Of a DNA stretch of 64,000 bases, positions 16,906 to 24,974 are shown piece by piece (positions within the stretch are counted from its first letter, which is position 1; each line of letters begins with the position of its first letter). Source of the DNA: Streptomyces dysideae (GTDB taxonomy: Bacteria; Actinomycetota; Actinomycetes; Streptomycetales; Streptomycetaceae); assembly GCF_001514305.1 (NCBI RefSeq), contig NZ_KQ949096.1, forward strand, positions 64,131-128,130, given 5' to 3'. Below the pieces are notes generated by a model, which was not told where the DNA came from, ran no database searches, and saw only the letters and a program-made list of their open reading frames with translations. The position numbers and the translations under genes were made by a program.

Positions 16906-18591
16906 ATGAGCACCGCACTGCCCTCCACACCGGCACAGCCCCCAAAGCCGGATTCGGCATGGGCGCCGCTCGCGGCGCGCGCCTTCCGGGCCCTGTGGAT
17001 CGCCCAGTTGGTCTCCAACATCGGCAGCTGGATGCAGATGGTGGGCGCCCAGTGGCTCCTGATCGGGCACGACGGGGCACTGGTGACGCTCGTCCAGACG
17101 GCCTCCAGCCTGCCGGTCGTGCTCCTGGCTCTGCCCTCGGGCGTGGTCGCCGACCGCTACGACCGTCGCGGCGTGCTCCTGGCCGCGCAGCTGGCCATGC
17201 TCGCGGTCTCCGGCGCGCTGACCGCGCTGGCGTTCTCGGACGCGCTCACTCCGGTGCTGCTGCTCGTCCTCACCTTCCTCCTGGGCTGCGGTAGCGCCTT
17301 GATGGGCCCGGCCTGGCAGGCGATCCAGCCGGAGCTGGTGGAGCGCCGCCAGCTCGGACAGGCTGCCGCGCTCGGCGGCGTGAACATGAACCTCGCCCGC
17401 GCCCTCGGGCCGGCCATGGGCGGAGTGGTCGTGGCGGCGGCGGGCGCGGGGTGGGTTTTCGCCTTCAACGCCGCCTCCTACCTCGGCATCGCCGCCGTCC
17501 TGTTGCTCTGGCGGCGCCCCCGGACGGTCGTCCCCCGCCCCAGCGGTGAGAAGCTGCTGACCGCCCTCGACGCAGGCCGTCGTTACGTGCGGCACGCACC
17601 GGGCATCCGCCGGGTCCTCCTGCGCATGGTCTTGTTCATCCCCGGTGGCGCTGCCCTCTGGGCGTTGCTGCCGCTCGTCGCGAGCCGCTCGCTGCACCTG
17701 GGCCCGGGCGGCTACGGGCTGCTCCTGGGCGCGGTCGGCGTCGGAGCGGTAGCGGGCGCCTTCGTCCTGCCCCACAGCAACCGGGTGCTCGGCGCCAACG
17801 GCACTCTCGGCAGCGGTGCCCTGGTGTTCGCGAGTGTCCTCGCGGTGCTGGCCACCGTACGGAACCCGTGGCTGGTGGCGCCGGCGCTGCTGTTCGCGGG
17901 CCTGGCATGGATCGGGGTCCTGTCCACCCTCAACGCGGCCATGCAGACGCGGCTCCCGGGCTGGGTCAGGGCCCGGGGCCTTGCCGTCTATCTCCTCGTC
18001 TTCCAGGGCGGCCAGGCGCTGGCGGCGCCATTGTGGGGCGCCCTCGCCGACCGGTTGGGACTTGCCTTCCCCCTCCTTGCCGGGAGTGCGTTGCTGCTGG
18101 TCAGTGCCCTCAGCCTGCGGCGCTGGCCGTTGCACGGGGCGGAGGACGTCGACCCGACCCCTTCCGAACACTGGCCGGTTCCGCCCCTGGTCTTCGAGCC
18201 GGGGCCGGCCGCCGGCCCGGTGCTGGTCACCGTTTCCTACCGCGTCGCCCCGGGAAACGGAACCGCTTTCAGTGACTGCATGGAGCACGTCGCCCGTTCC
18301 CGGCGGCGCACCGGAGCCCTCACCTGGGGCCTGTACCAAGACGGACAGGATCCTGGGCACTTCATCGAGAACTACCTCCTCGCCTCCTGGTCCGAGCACC
18401 TCGCCCAGCACAGCAACAGACTCACGCTCGCCGACCGCCGCTACGAGGAACGGGCACGCGGTCTCCTCGTCCCTGGCACCCGGCCAGAGGTCACCCATGC
18501 CTTTGACACGTCCTCGGGACCCGTTGTCCCAGAAGGCAGCGAAGTGATCCCGATGCCGGGCCTGAGCCGCATGCCGGACGGACAGGAATAG
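16906..18591 (+). CDS. MFS transporter (MFS_3 / transmembrane secretion effector type)
   Basis: The 561-aa protein has 10-12 membrane helices with NIGSWMQMVGAQWL near the start and the MFS loop motif GVVADRYDRRG. A cytoplasmic tail of about 130 residues follows (from about 430), containing LVTVSYRVAPGN and SWSEHLAQHSNRLT. This tail resembles a dimeric alpha-beta barrel domain and is typical of the MFS_3 (secretion effector, EntS-like) family. These proteins export small molecules. The ATG at 16906 was chosen because hydrophobic sequence starts soon after; its ribosome-binding site is poor. It lies downstream of the amidohydrolase gene set on the same strand. Confidence 0.86.
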   Translation: MSTALPSTPAQPPKPDSAWAPLAARAFRALWIAQLVSNIGSWMQMVGAQWLLIGHDGALVTLVQTASSLPVVLLALPSGVVADRYDRRGVLLAAQLAMLAVSGALTALAFSDALTPVLLLVLTFLLGCGSALMGPAWQAIQPELVERRQLGQAAALGGVNMNLARALGPAMGGVVVAAAGAGWVFAFNAASYLGIAAVLLLWRRPRTVVPRPSGEKLLTALDAGRRYVRHAPGIRRVLLRMVLFIPGGAALWALLPLVASRSLHLGPGGYGLLLGAVGVGAVAGAFVLPHSNRVLGANGTLGSGALVFASVLAVLATVRNPWLVAPALLFAGLAWIGVLSTLNAAMQTRLPGWVRARGLAVYLLVFQGGQALAAPLWGALADRLGLAFPLLAGSALLLVSALSLRRWPLHGAEDVDPTPSEHWPVPPLVFEPGPAAGPVLVTVSYRVAPGNGTAFSDCMEHVARSRRRTGALTWGLYQDGQDPGHFIENYLLASWSEHLAQHSNRLTLADRRYEERARGLLVPGTRPEVTHAFDTSSGPVVPEGSEVIPMPGLSRMPDGQE

Positions 18592-18709
18592 CAGGCAACG
18601 AACCACGTCGTGGAAAGGAGGCGGTGCCTGGTGACCCCGGAGGTCCTGCAGTGGCTGGACACGCAGTTGGGCTGACGGCCGAGTCGGGGAGCCACGCACG
18701 GGCTCGACC
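18592..18709. other. Short degenerate gap
   Basis: An AGGAGG site (about 18617) and GTG start open a 14-codon frame (VTPEVLQWLDTQLG) that stops at once. It looks like the beginning of a gene cut off by rearrangement. Confidence 0.35.
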
Positions 18710-19307
18710 CGGCCCGTAGCGGTGGCCGGTGACTCGGTCGGCGGCAACATGGCCGCGGCCACCACTCTCCTGGCCAAGCAGCGCAAGGGCCCCGAGCGCG
18801 CAGCGCAGCTGCTGTTCCATCCCGTCACCGACGCGAACTTCGACACCGTCTCCTACCGAGCGGTTCGCGAGAGGCTACTTCCTCAGACGCGATGGGATGA
18901 AGTGGTTCTCGGACCACTACACCACTGATCAGGCCGAGCGCGCGCCGATCACCGCCTCGCCGCTGCGGGCGGGCCTGGATGAACTGGCAGGGCTGCTGCC
19001 ACAGGTGTTGGTCGTCATCGCTGGGGCGGACGTCCTGCGCGACGAGGGCGAGGCGTACCCCGCCGAGCTGCGCGCCGCCGACGTGCCGACCACGCAGATC
19101 GCCACATTGGCCGCGCAGGGCCTGACCAACAAGAAGATCGGCGAACGCCTCCGACTGTCCCACCGCACGGTCGGCGCCCCTCTCTACAAGATCTTCCCCA
19201 AGCTCGGCATCACGTCCCGCTCGGCGTTCCCGGACGCTCTGAAGGCAGCGGGCCTGCCGGAACAGAGAGCCGCCGACACCGACAGGCCCCGTCGACCGTC
19301 GCCCTGA
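18710..19307 (+). pseudogene. Esterase fragment fused to a LuxR-type HTH
   Basis: The first part repeats the esterase at 11335-12303: VAGDSVGGNMAAATTLLAKQ in one frame, then GYFLRRDGMKWFSDHYTTDQ and VLVVIAGADVLRDEGEAYPA in another. The frame then runs without a break from RAADVP into a LuxR HTH, TTQIATLAAQGLTNKKIGER and LSHRTVGAPLYKIFPKLGIT. The esterase N-terminus with the oxyanion loop is missing, one frameshift splits it, and the catalytic His is replaced by the HTH. The HTH lacks its first few residues compared with 4966-5181. It is a recombination product, most likely non-functional. Confidence 0.8.
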
Positions 19308-19372
19308 ATGCGGGCGGGCCATCTCCCCACCGCCCGGTTCCACACACAGCCTGCGTCAGCCGGTTCGCCGTA

Positions 19373-19392
19373 GGACAAAAGCCGGTGCACTG
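19373..19392. promoter_or_regulatory. Candidate AraC operator upstream of the third AraC gene
   Basis: The 20-nt sequence GGACAAAAGCCGGTGCACTG matches 17 of 20 positions with 12514-12533 in the esterase/amidohydrolase intergenic region. It lies 188 bp before the AraC start codon. The match may mark autoregulation plus control of the catabolic genes; this is inferred. Confidence 0.45.
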
Positions 19393-19579
19393 ACCGTCAG
19401 CGAATGCGGACTGAATCCTTCTACATTCTGCTCAGCGGTGCAGGGACAGCGGAATCCCTGACCTGTAGGGGCCACCCCAGAGCCTGGGAAGGACACGCGA
19501 GGCTGCACGCCTGAACGAACCCGCGGCCAATGTGTAACGGGCACCTCACACAACGGACTACAGCACGGTTGGAGCTCTC

Positions 19580-20446
19580 ATGGCCGAGTCGGCGATCTCT
19601 CCTATTTCAAACACCAACGCCCAAATACTGACCCTCCATCCGCTCCATGATTCCAGCCACATCCACGAGAAGGGAGATTCTGAATTCCTTCATCTGGGAA
19701 TCCAGATACGCGGATCTGCTGCGATCCCCCGCCACGGATCGGACGTTTTCCTGGAGCCGGGCGACTTGGTCTTCTGCGACCCGGATCGGCTTCATTTCCT
19801 GCGCCTCGGCGATGACTGCAAAATGACGGTCTTCCGCATATCCAGGCACCACCTGGGAGTTTCGGAGTCAGACCTGCGCCGTATCGTGGGTGTGCCCGTA
19901 CGGGGCGGTGAAGGCGTGGGCGCGATGGTGTCGGCTTTCCTGTTCACACTCGCCGCCGGGGCGCAGTTCCGCAGGTCGAGGATCGGCGACCGGCTCACCT
20001 GCAGCGCCCTTGACCTCGTCAATGTACTCGTCATGGAACTCCTCGCAGAGGATAGCGGACCGGAGACTTCCGACGCATCGAACGTCGGCAACGAGATGCT
20101 GACACGGATCACGGATTTCATCGAAGCGCACCTGACGGATCCCGACCTGTCACCCAAATCGATTGCGCTCGCGCACCATATTTCCGTCCGTTACCTGCAC
20201 AAGCTCTTCCAGAACGAAGGCACGACGGTGGGCCAGTGGGTGCGGCAGCGGAGGCTCAGCCTCAGTCGGCAAGAGCTGGGCCGGACGTCGAACCAAAGGC
20301 TGACCGTGGCCGCTGTGGCACATCGGCTGGGTTTCATCAGCCCGTCGCATTTCAGCCGGGTGTTCCGCGACGCCTACGGCATGTCCCCCAGTGAATGGCA
20401 GGCATGCACGTGGTCGGTCCTGGAATCTCCGATCACCAAAGCATAG
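19580..20446 (+). CDS. AraC-family transcriptional regulator
   Basis: The 288-aa protein has a cupin-like sensing half (VFLEPGDLVFCDPDRLHFLR). Its C-terminal HTH pair contains SIALAHHISVRYLHKLF, VAHRLGFISPSHFSRVFRDA and YGMSPSEWQ. GGAG lies 5-6 nt before the ATG. It is similar to the gene at 1490-2347 in length and in the ISVRYLHKLFQ helix. A LuxR HTH fragment lies upstream and a broken SsgA-like gene downstream, the same gene families that surround the AraC gene at 5350. It is a good candidate to control the esterase/amidohydrolase/exporter genes, based on a shared upstream motif. Confidence 0.9.
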   Translation: MAESAISPISNTNAQILTLHPLHDSSHIHEKGDSEFLHLGIQIRGSAAIPRHGSDVFLEPGDLVFCDPDRLHFLRLGDDCKMTVFRISRHHLGVSESDLRRIVGVPVRGGEGVGAMVSAFLFTLAAGAQFRRSRIGDRLTCSALDLVNVLVMELLAEDSGPETSDASNVGNEMLTRITDFIEAHLTDPDLSPKSIALAHHISVRYLHKLFQNEGTTVGQWVRQRRLSLSRQELGRTSNQRLTVAAVAHRLGFISPSHFSRVFRDAYGMSPSEWQACTWSVLESPITKA

Positions 20447-20563
20447 GTTCCCTGCCGCCAAATGAGCGTGATGACCAGCGATGCCGCTTGATCCCCGCCC
20501 GCTGTTGATCAACGCCCGGAAGATTGCCACCCGGTCGAAGTCCACCCAGCGCGGGCGGCCGGG

Positions 20564-21052
20564 TCACTCGCTACGCGCCATGAGTTCGGCCACGACGTGG
20601 TCCAGGTTGATGTGGAACGCCTCGGTGCCCGGTGGCACGACCCTGTCGGTCTGCTCCAAGAGCGGGGTGACCGCCGAAGCCGCGATGTCCAGGGCGGCCC
20701 TGCAGTGGACTGACCACTGTGCGCACCGAGTGCCGATGGCAGCGGTGCCGGGTATCACCAGGACGTCTCCGACACCCGCCGGTCGACTCAATCCCTCCAT
20801 CAGGAGGCTTGCGGGCGAACACCCGGTCGACCGTGCCGGTCGACGTTGCTACGAGGCAGAGGCACACGGCGTAAGGGCCTGTCCTGTCATAGCGCAGCTC
20901 GGCGGGCAGTGATACCGGCGATCCGTCCGCGACAATGACGTGCGCCACCACCTCGTGGGTGACCGTGGTCCCGTCGGCGACGCTGGAAAACCGTGCGAGG
21001 TCTTTCCCGTGGCAGGCAGGCGTGGGGTCCGGAGCTCGGGTGACTGGGACAT
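20564..21052 (-). pseudogene. SsgA-like (SALP) gene, frameshifted
   Basis: The ATG at 21052 opens MSQSPELRTP, similar to the intact SALP at 3717-4238. After an early frameshift the family sequence continues in a second frame (VSLPAELRYDRTGPYAVCLC and GTVDRVFARKPPDGG). It then moves to a third frame (RPAGVGDVLVIPG, then VVPPGTEAFHINLDHVVAEL). At least two frameshifts are needed to read through, so it is a pseudogene. Length and order match a normal SALP, so decay is recent. No WhiB-like partner is present beside this copy. Confidence 0.85.
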
Positions 21053-21203
21053 GGGTACCTTCTTGGTGGGAGCCGGGCAGCCCGGCCCGAGAAGTCGGCA
21101 GGGCAGAACCTGCCGTGGCGAGCCCGGACCGGAACGCGACCGGATCACTGTTGAGAGATACTGCGCGACGACGTGCTCGCTTTGTGGCCCGCACGCGGTC
21201 GGC

Positions 21204-21821
21204 TCAGTCGAAGCGCAGGTCGGAGAGCTGCCGTTCGAGTGCGGTGATGTCGTCCTCCCCCGGCTCCTGCGCCACCGCGCGGACGGCCATGAGGGCGGCA
21301 AGCTCACCGCCTGCCCGCCGTATGCGCGCGGGCAGGCCCTCGGTGTACTCGTCGCCGCCGGATCCCCAGTCCTCGGACGCCGCGTACACCGCGGTGGGGA
21401 CGACGGCGGCGTGCAGGTAGGCGAACAGCGGGCGCAGGGCGTGTTCCAGGACAAGGGAGTGGCGGGCTGTGCCTCCGGTAGCCGCGACGAGGACCGGCTT
21501 GCCGGTGAGGGCATCCGGGTCGATCAGGTCGAAGAAGGACTTGAACAGCCCGCTGTAGGAGGCGGTGAACACGGGGGTCACGGCGATCAGGCCGTGGGCG
21601 CCTGTCACCGCGTCGATCGCGGTGGCCAGTTGGGGCGACGGGAATCCGGTCACGAGGTTGTTGGCGACGGCGACGGCCAGTTCCCGCAGCTCGATGACCT
21701 CCGTCTCCACTTCCTGGTCGTGAGCGGCGAGTTCGCCGCGGGCCGACTCGGCGAGACGGTCGGCGAGCAGGCGTGTGGAGGACGGGGTGCTCAGACCCGC
21801 GGACACGGCGACGAGCTTCAT
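21204..21821 (-). CDS. NAD(P)H-dependent FMN reductase
   Basis: The 205-aa flavodoxin-like protein has the FMN-binding start VSAGLSTPSSTRLLADRLAE and the ITPVF-like loop VTPVFTASYSGLFKSFFDLI. It supplies reduced FMN to a partner oxygenase. Its ATG overlaps the end of the LLM oxidoreductase gene by 4 bp, so the two are one operon and probably one two-component flavin system. Such LLM/FMN reductase pairs are common in actinobacteria and mostly uncharacterised. Confidence 0.88.
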   Translation of the reverse strand: MKLVAVSAGLSTPSSTRLLADRLAESARGELAAHDQEVETEVIELRELAVAVANNLVTGFPSPQLATAIDAVTGAHGLIAVTPVFTASYSGLFKSFFDLIDPDALTGKPVLVAATGGTARHSLVLEHALRPLFAYLHAAVVPTAVYAASEDWGSGGDEYTEGLPARIRRAGGELAALMAVRAVAQEPGEDDITALERQLSDLRFD

Positions 21822-22903
21822 GCGGCGGACACCTCCCGAACGGCTCGCAGCGACTCGTGCGTAGGAGCGTCCGGCACATCGGCCGGGCGGCCGATCGCGA
21901 ACTCCTTCCGCAGCACGGGCACCACCTCTTCGCCGAGGATGTCGATCTGCTCCAGGACGGTCTTCAGGGGCAGGCCGGCGTGGTCCATCAGGAACAACTG
22001 CCGCTGGTAGTCACCGACGGTCTCGCGGAAGGACAGCGTCCGCTCGATGACCTGCTGAGGAGAGCCCACCGTCAGCGGAGTCTGCTCGGTGAACTCCTCC
22101 AGCGAGGGCCCGTGCCCGTAGACGGGCGCGTTGTCGAAGTAGGGGCGGAACTCCCGCACCGCGTCCTGGGAGTTCTTCCGCATGAACACCTGCCCGCCGA
22201 GACCGACGATGGCCTCCTCGGGCCGGCCGTGACCGTGGTAGGCGTACCGCCGCCGGTACAGCTGGACCATTCGCCTCGTGTGCTCGGCCGGCCAGAAAAT
22301 GTTGTTGTGGAAGAAGCCATCGCCGTAGAAGGCCGCCTGTTCGGCGATCTCCGGGGACCGGATGGAGCCGTGCCAGACGAAGGGCGGTACGCCGTCGAGC
22401 GGGCGGGGCGTGGAGGTGAACCCCTGCAGGGGCGTACGGAACTTGCCCTCCCAGTTGACGACGTCCTCGCGCCACAGGCGGTACAGCAGGGAGTAGTTCT
22501 CCTTGGCGAGGTTGATGCCCTGTCGGATGTCCTGACCGAACCACGGGTACACCGGGCCGGTGTTGCCGCGTCCCATCATCAGGTCGACCCGGCCCTCGGC
22601 CAGGTGCTGGAGCATCGCATAGTCCTCTGCGATTTTCACCGGGTCATTGGTGGTGATCAATGTCGTGGCGGTGGAAAGGATCAGCTTCTTGGTACGGGCG
22701 GCGATGTAGCCGAGCATCGTGGTCGGGGACGACGGTACGAAGGGCGGGTTGTGGTGCTCGCCGGTCGCGAAGACGTCCAGGCCAACCTCCTCGGTCTTCA
22801 GCGCAATGGCGACCATCGCCTTGATGCGTTCGTGCTCCGACGGAGTACGGCCATTGGTCGGATCGGGCGTCACGTCCCCGATCGTGAAAATACCGAACTG
22901 CAT
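21818..22903 (-). CDS. LLM-class flavin-dependent oxidoreductase
   Basis: The 361-aa protein is a bacterial luciferase-like TIM barrel: MQFGIFTIGDVTPDP, GLDVFATGEHHNPPFVPSSP, LTVGSPQQVIERTLSF. The conserved EHH near the flavin pocket is present. It uses FMNH2 and oxygen, made available by the reductase encoded directly downstream with a 4-bp overlap. The substrate is unknown; relatives act on alkanes, sulfonates, aldehydes or siderophore-type compounds. Both genes appear intact, in contrast to their neighbours. Confidence 0.9.
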   Translation of the reverse strand: MQFGIFTIGDVTPDPTNGRTPSEHERIKAMVAIALKTEEVGLDVFATGEHHNPPFVPSSPTTMLGYIAARTKKLILSTATTLITTNDPVKIAEDYAMLQHLAEGRVDLMMGRGNTGPVYPWFGQDIRQGINLAKENYSLLYRLWREDVVNWEGKFRTPLQGFTSTPRPLDGVPPFVWHGSIRSPEIAEQAAFYGDGFFHNNIFWPAEHTRRMVQLYRRRYAYHGHGRPEEAIVGLGGQVFMRKNSQDAVREFRPYFDNAPVYGHGPSLEEFTEQTPLTVGSPQQVIERTLSFRETVGDYQRQLFLMDHAGLPLKTVLEQIDILGEEVVPVLRKEFAIGRPADVPDAPTHESLRAVREVSAA

Positions 22904-23116
22904 GGGCCCCTCTTCTTCCAGCGACTGTGTGGGTCCCTGGAACAGTAGGTACCGGTCTCACGGTCGCCATGACTGTGGGTGCACGGAGCTGTGCCCGCCA
23001 GCGCCCTTCTCCTGCGAACTCAGATCGCCAGCCGGTCGCGGTGGACGCGCGAACGGTAGTTGTCGGACGGCCTCGGCTCGGTTTCCCGAGCTTGTGCCGA
23101 GGGCGGCTGCGGCGTA
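22904..23116. other. Intergenic, promoter side of the flavin operon
   Basis: No gene recognised. It should hold the promoter for the leftward LLM/FMN reductase operon, but no clear hexamers were picked out. Confidence 0.35.
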
Positions 23117-23577
23117 GTGGACGAGCTGCACGCCGACTCATCCGCATCGGGCTCGACGCGCTCGCCGACGACTTCGGCTACGCCGTCCAGGCGCACCAGA
23201 TCGTCAGCCGGATCAGCGACGACGTCGACCTCTTCGCCCCGATCAACCGGGCCACCGCCGAAATACCCGCGGCCACCGAGCGCGTCATCGCCGCGCCTAT
23301 GAAGCCGCGGGCTTCACGGTAGAACTGGCCCACCAGAACTCCGAGCACACCTACACGCGGCTGAACACCACCGACCCTGCCAGCGGCATCCAGAGCAAAG
23401 TGGAACTCGTCGCCGAGTTCCTCAACCACCCGCCCGTTCCCTCCGAACTCGGCCCCGTCCTGCACCCCGACGACGTCGCTGCCGGTAAGACCACCGTCCT
23501 GGACGGCCGGGCCGAGGTCCGCGACGCATCCGGATCGACCACGACCATCTTCTCGTCGAGGTCCCCGATGCGGCATG
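23117..23577 (+). pseudogene. AbiEii-type nucleotidyltransferase toxin remnant
   Basis: Joined frames read VDELHA, RRLIRIGLDALADDFGYAVQ, DDVDLFAPINRATAEIPAAT, AYEAAGFTVELAHQNSEHTY and VELVAEFLNHPPVP. They go on to LGPVLHPDDVAAGKTTVLDG. This is the AbiEii/AbiGii nucleotidyltransferase family, toxins of type IV toxin-antitoxin and abortive infection systems. The catalytic DVDLF is still visible. Several frameshifts and probable short deletions break it. No antitoxin gene was recognised nearby. Confidence 0.65.
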
Positions 23578-23578
23578 A

Positions 23579-24070
23579 GTGGTCATCCAGCCGCTTGTCA
23601 CGAAGACCGGCAGAGGATCGGGGAAGTCCACCGACCTCCCGGCCCGTGACGCCGTCGAAGCGATTCTGTGGAAAGCGCGGACGGCGAAGACGTGGAACGA
23701 GGCCGCTTCCCGTCTGAATCATGGAGTGGGCAAGTCCCTCATGGGCCGCTGGACCCGCTGGAAGGCGGACGGCACCTGGGAGCGCATGGTGCAGACCCTG
23801 GCGGGGTTTCTGGCGATTCCGGCCGTTCCGGTGCCCGAACCATCGAAAGAGCCGCCGCTGCCTGACATGCTGGTCGAGGGCGTGGTCGACCCCCGCTTGT
23901 TTCACACGGACGATGATGGTGACGATGAGGATGACAGGGACGGTGAAACACGCGATGGAACCGTCGCGTCGAGTACCACCATGAGTTGGCAGGCCGCGAT
24001 AACGGTGAGCGCTATGCCGGGATGTCCCTCCCGGCGGGCCGCACCTGGCTTTTCTTCCTTGATCAACTGA
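23579..24070 (+). pseudogene. DUF4096/IS5-like HTH protein remnant
   Basis: The open frame encodes ARDAVEAILWKARTAKTWNE and RWTRWKADGTWERMVQTLAG. This resembles the N-terminal domain (DUF4096) of IS5-type transposases, where a helix reading VDALLYQARTG and an RW-DGTW turn are typical. After about residue 75 the sequence becomes acidic and low in complexity and no DDE domain follows. It could be a transposase fragment or a small HTH protein; the similarity is weak. It lies immediately upstream of the TetR operator pair. Confidence 0.4.
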
Positions 24071-24105
24071 GAGGTTGTCACTATGGGTTCCCCACAAGTG
24101 CGTTA

Positions 24106-24123
24106 GTGAACGCTCGCGTTCAC
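24106..24123. promoter_or_regulatory. TetR-type operator, copy 1
   Basis: GTGAACG-CTCG-CGTTCAC is a perfect 7-bp inverted repeat around a 4-bp centre. An equivalent site lies 48 bp downstream. It is 146 bp before the TetR start codon and likely binds that regulator. Confidence 0.75.
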
Positions 24124-24153
24124 TGTCGCGTCAACGGTAGTGAGTCCTCTGTA

Positions 24154-24171
24154 GTGAACGCAAGCGTTCAC
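24154..24171. promoter_or_regulatory. TetR-type operator, copy 2
   Basis: GTGAACG-CAAG-CGTTCAC has the same arms as the first copy with a different centre. Identical arms with a diverged centre point to selection by one dimeric protein. It is 98 bp before the TetR gene. Confidence 0.75.
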
Positions 24172-24268
24172 ATAACTTGTTGCCGCGCGGCGTAGCCCCC
24201 GTTGTCGTCGCGCGCTGTCCCCCATGTCCCCGGAATCCCCGCTTCCCCTGCTTGCTGGAGATGCTCAG

Positions 24269-24892
24269 ATGGTTACCTCGCGCTGGACGGCTGCCCCCAC
24301 TCGTCCGGCCTCCCTCCGCAGGCGTGGCGCTGTACTCGAACGTGCGATCCTCGATGCCGCGCTGGAGCAGCTCAGCACGGTCGGCTGGAACGGCCTCACG
24401 ATGGAAGGCGTCGCCGCCGGCGCCCAGACCGGCAAGGCTGCCGTCTACCGTCGCTGGCCGTCCAAGGAGGACCTCGTCGCGGACGCGCTGCAGGCCGGAC
24501 TGCCCAGCTTCGACGTGGCTCCCGACCTGGGGAGCGTGCGCGAGGATCTGCTGGCGTTGTGCCGGCAGGCGCGTGATGCGATGTTCTCGCGCCCCGGCTT
24601 CGCGCTGCGTTCAGTGATTCACGAATGCGATCAGACTCAGGCCGAGCGCTTCCGGGGGGTCATCTTCGGCGGAGTCGTGGAGCCCACCGTCAGGCTGCTC
24701 GCGGAGGTCATCTCCCGTGGAATCGAACGGGGAGAGGTGCGGTCCGACGCCGCGGACAGCTATGTCTTCGATGCCATACCCGCGATGATGATGTACCGAT
24801 CGAAGATGTGCGGAAGTGAATGGAGCGATCAGGACCTCGAGGAAATGATCGAGCGGCTGATGCTACCGCTGCTCAGGCCGAGCGGCGGATGA
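24269..24892 (+). CDS. TetR/AcrR-family transcriptional regulator
   Basis: The 207-aa protein has a typical TetR N-terminus: ILDAALEQLSTVGWNGLTME, then GVAAGAQTGKAAVYRRWPSK. The recognition helix lies at AAVYRRW, and a TetR C-terminal ligand domain follows (EVISRGIERGEVRSDAADSY). The ATG at 24269 has GGAG 8 nt upstream; an alternative ATG 45 nt earlier is less likely. Two identical-armed palindromes upstream suggest autorepression. What else it controls is not clear, because the upstream genes are broken. It is the last gene of the accessory region before core genes begin. Confidence 0.92.
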   Translation: MVTSRWTAAPTRPASLRRRGAVLERAILDAALEQLSTVGWNGLTMEGVAAGAQTGKAAVYRRWPSKEDLVADALQAGLPSFDVAPDLGSVREDLLALCRQARDAMFSRPGFALRSVIHECDQTQAERFRGVIFGGVVEPTVRLLAEVISRGIERGEVRSDAADSYVFDAIPAMMMYRSKMCGSEWSDQDLEEMIERLMLPLLRPSGG

Positions 24893-24974
24893 CCGACGGC
24901 TGTCGCCGCCGTTGCGGCGCTTGGGGAAACGGGGGTGTCGCCGGGTGATCCGGGCGGCGTAGGCTAAGGGCGCC

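Noticed and set aside
16672..18846. Very long minus-strand open frame opposite the MFS gene
   Set aside because: It is a GC-driven shadow: Arg/Gly/Gln-rich with no domains, while the plus strand encodes a clear transporter.
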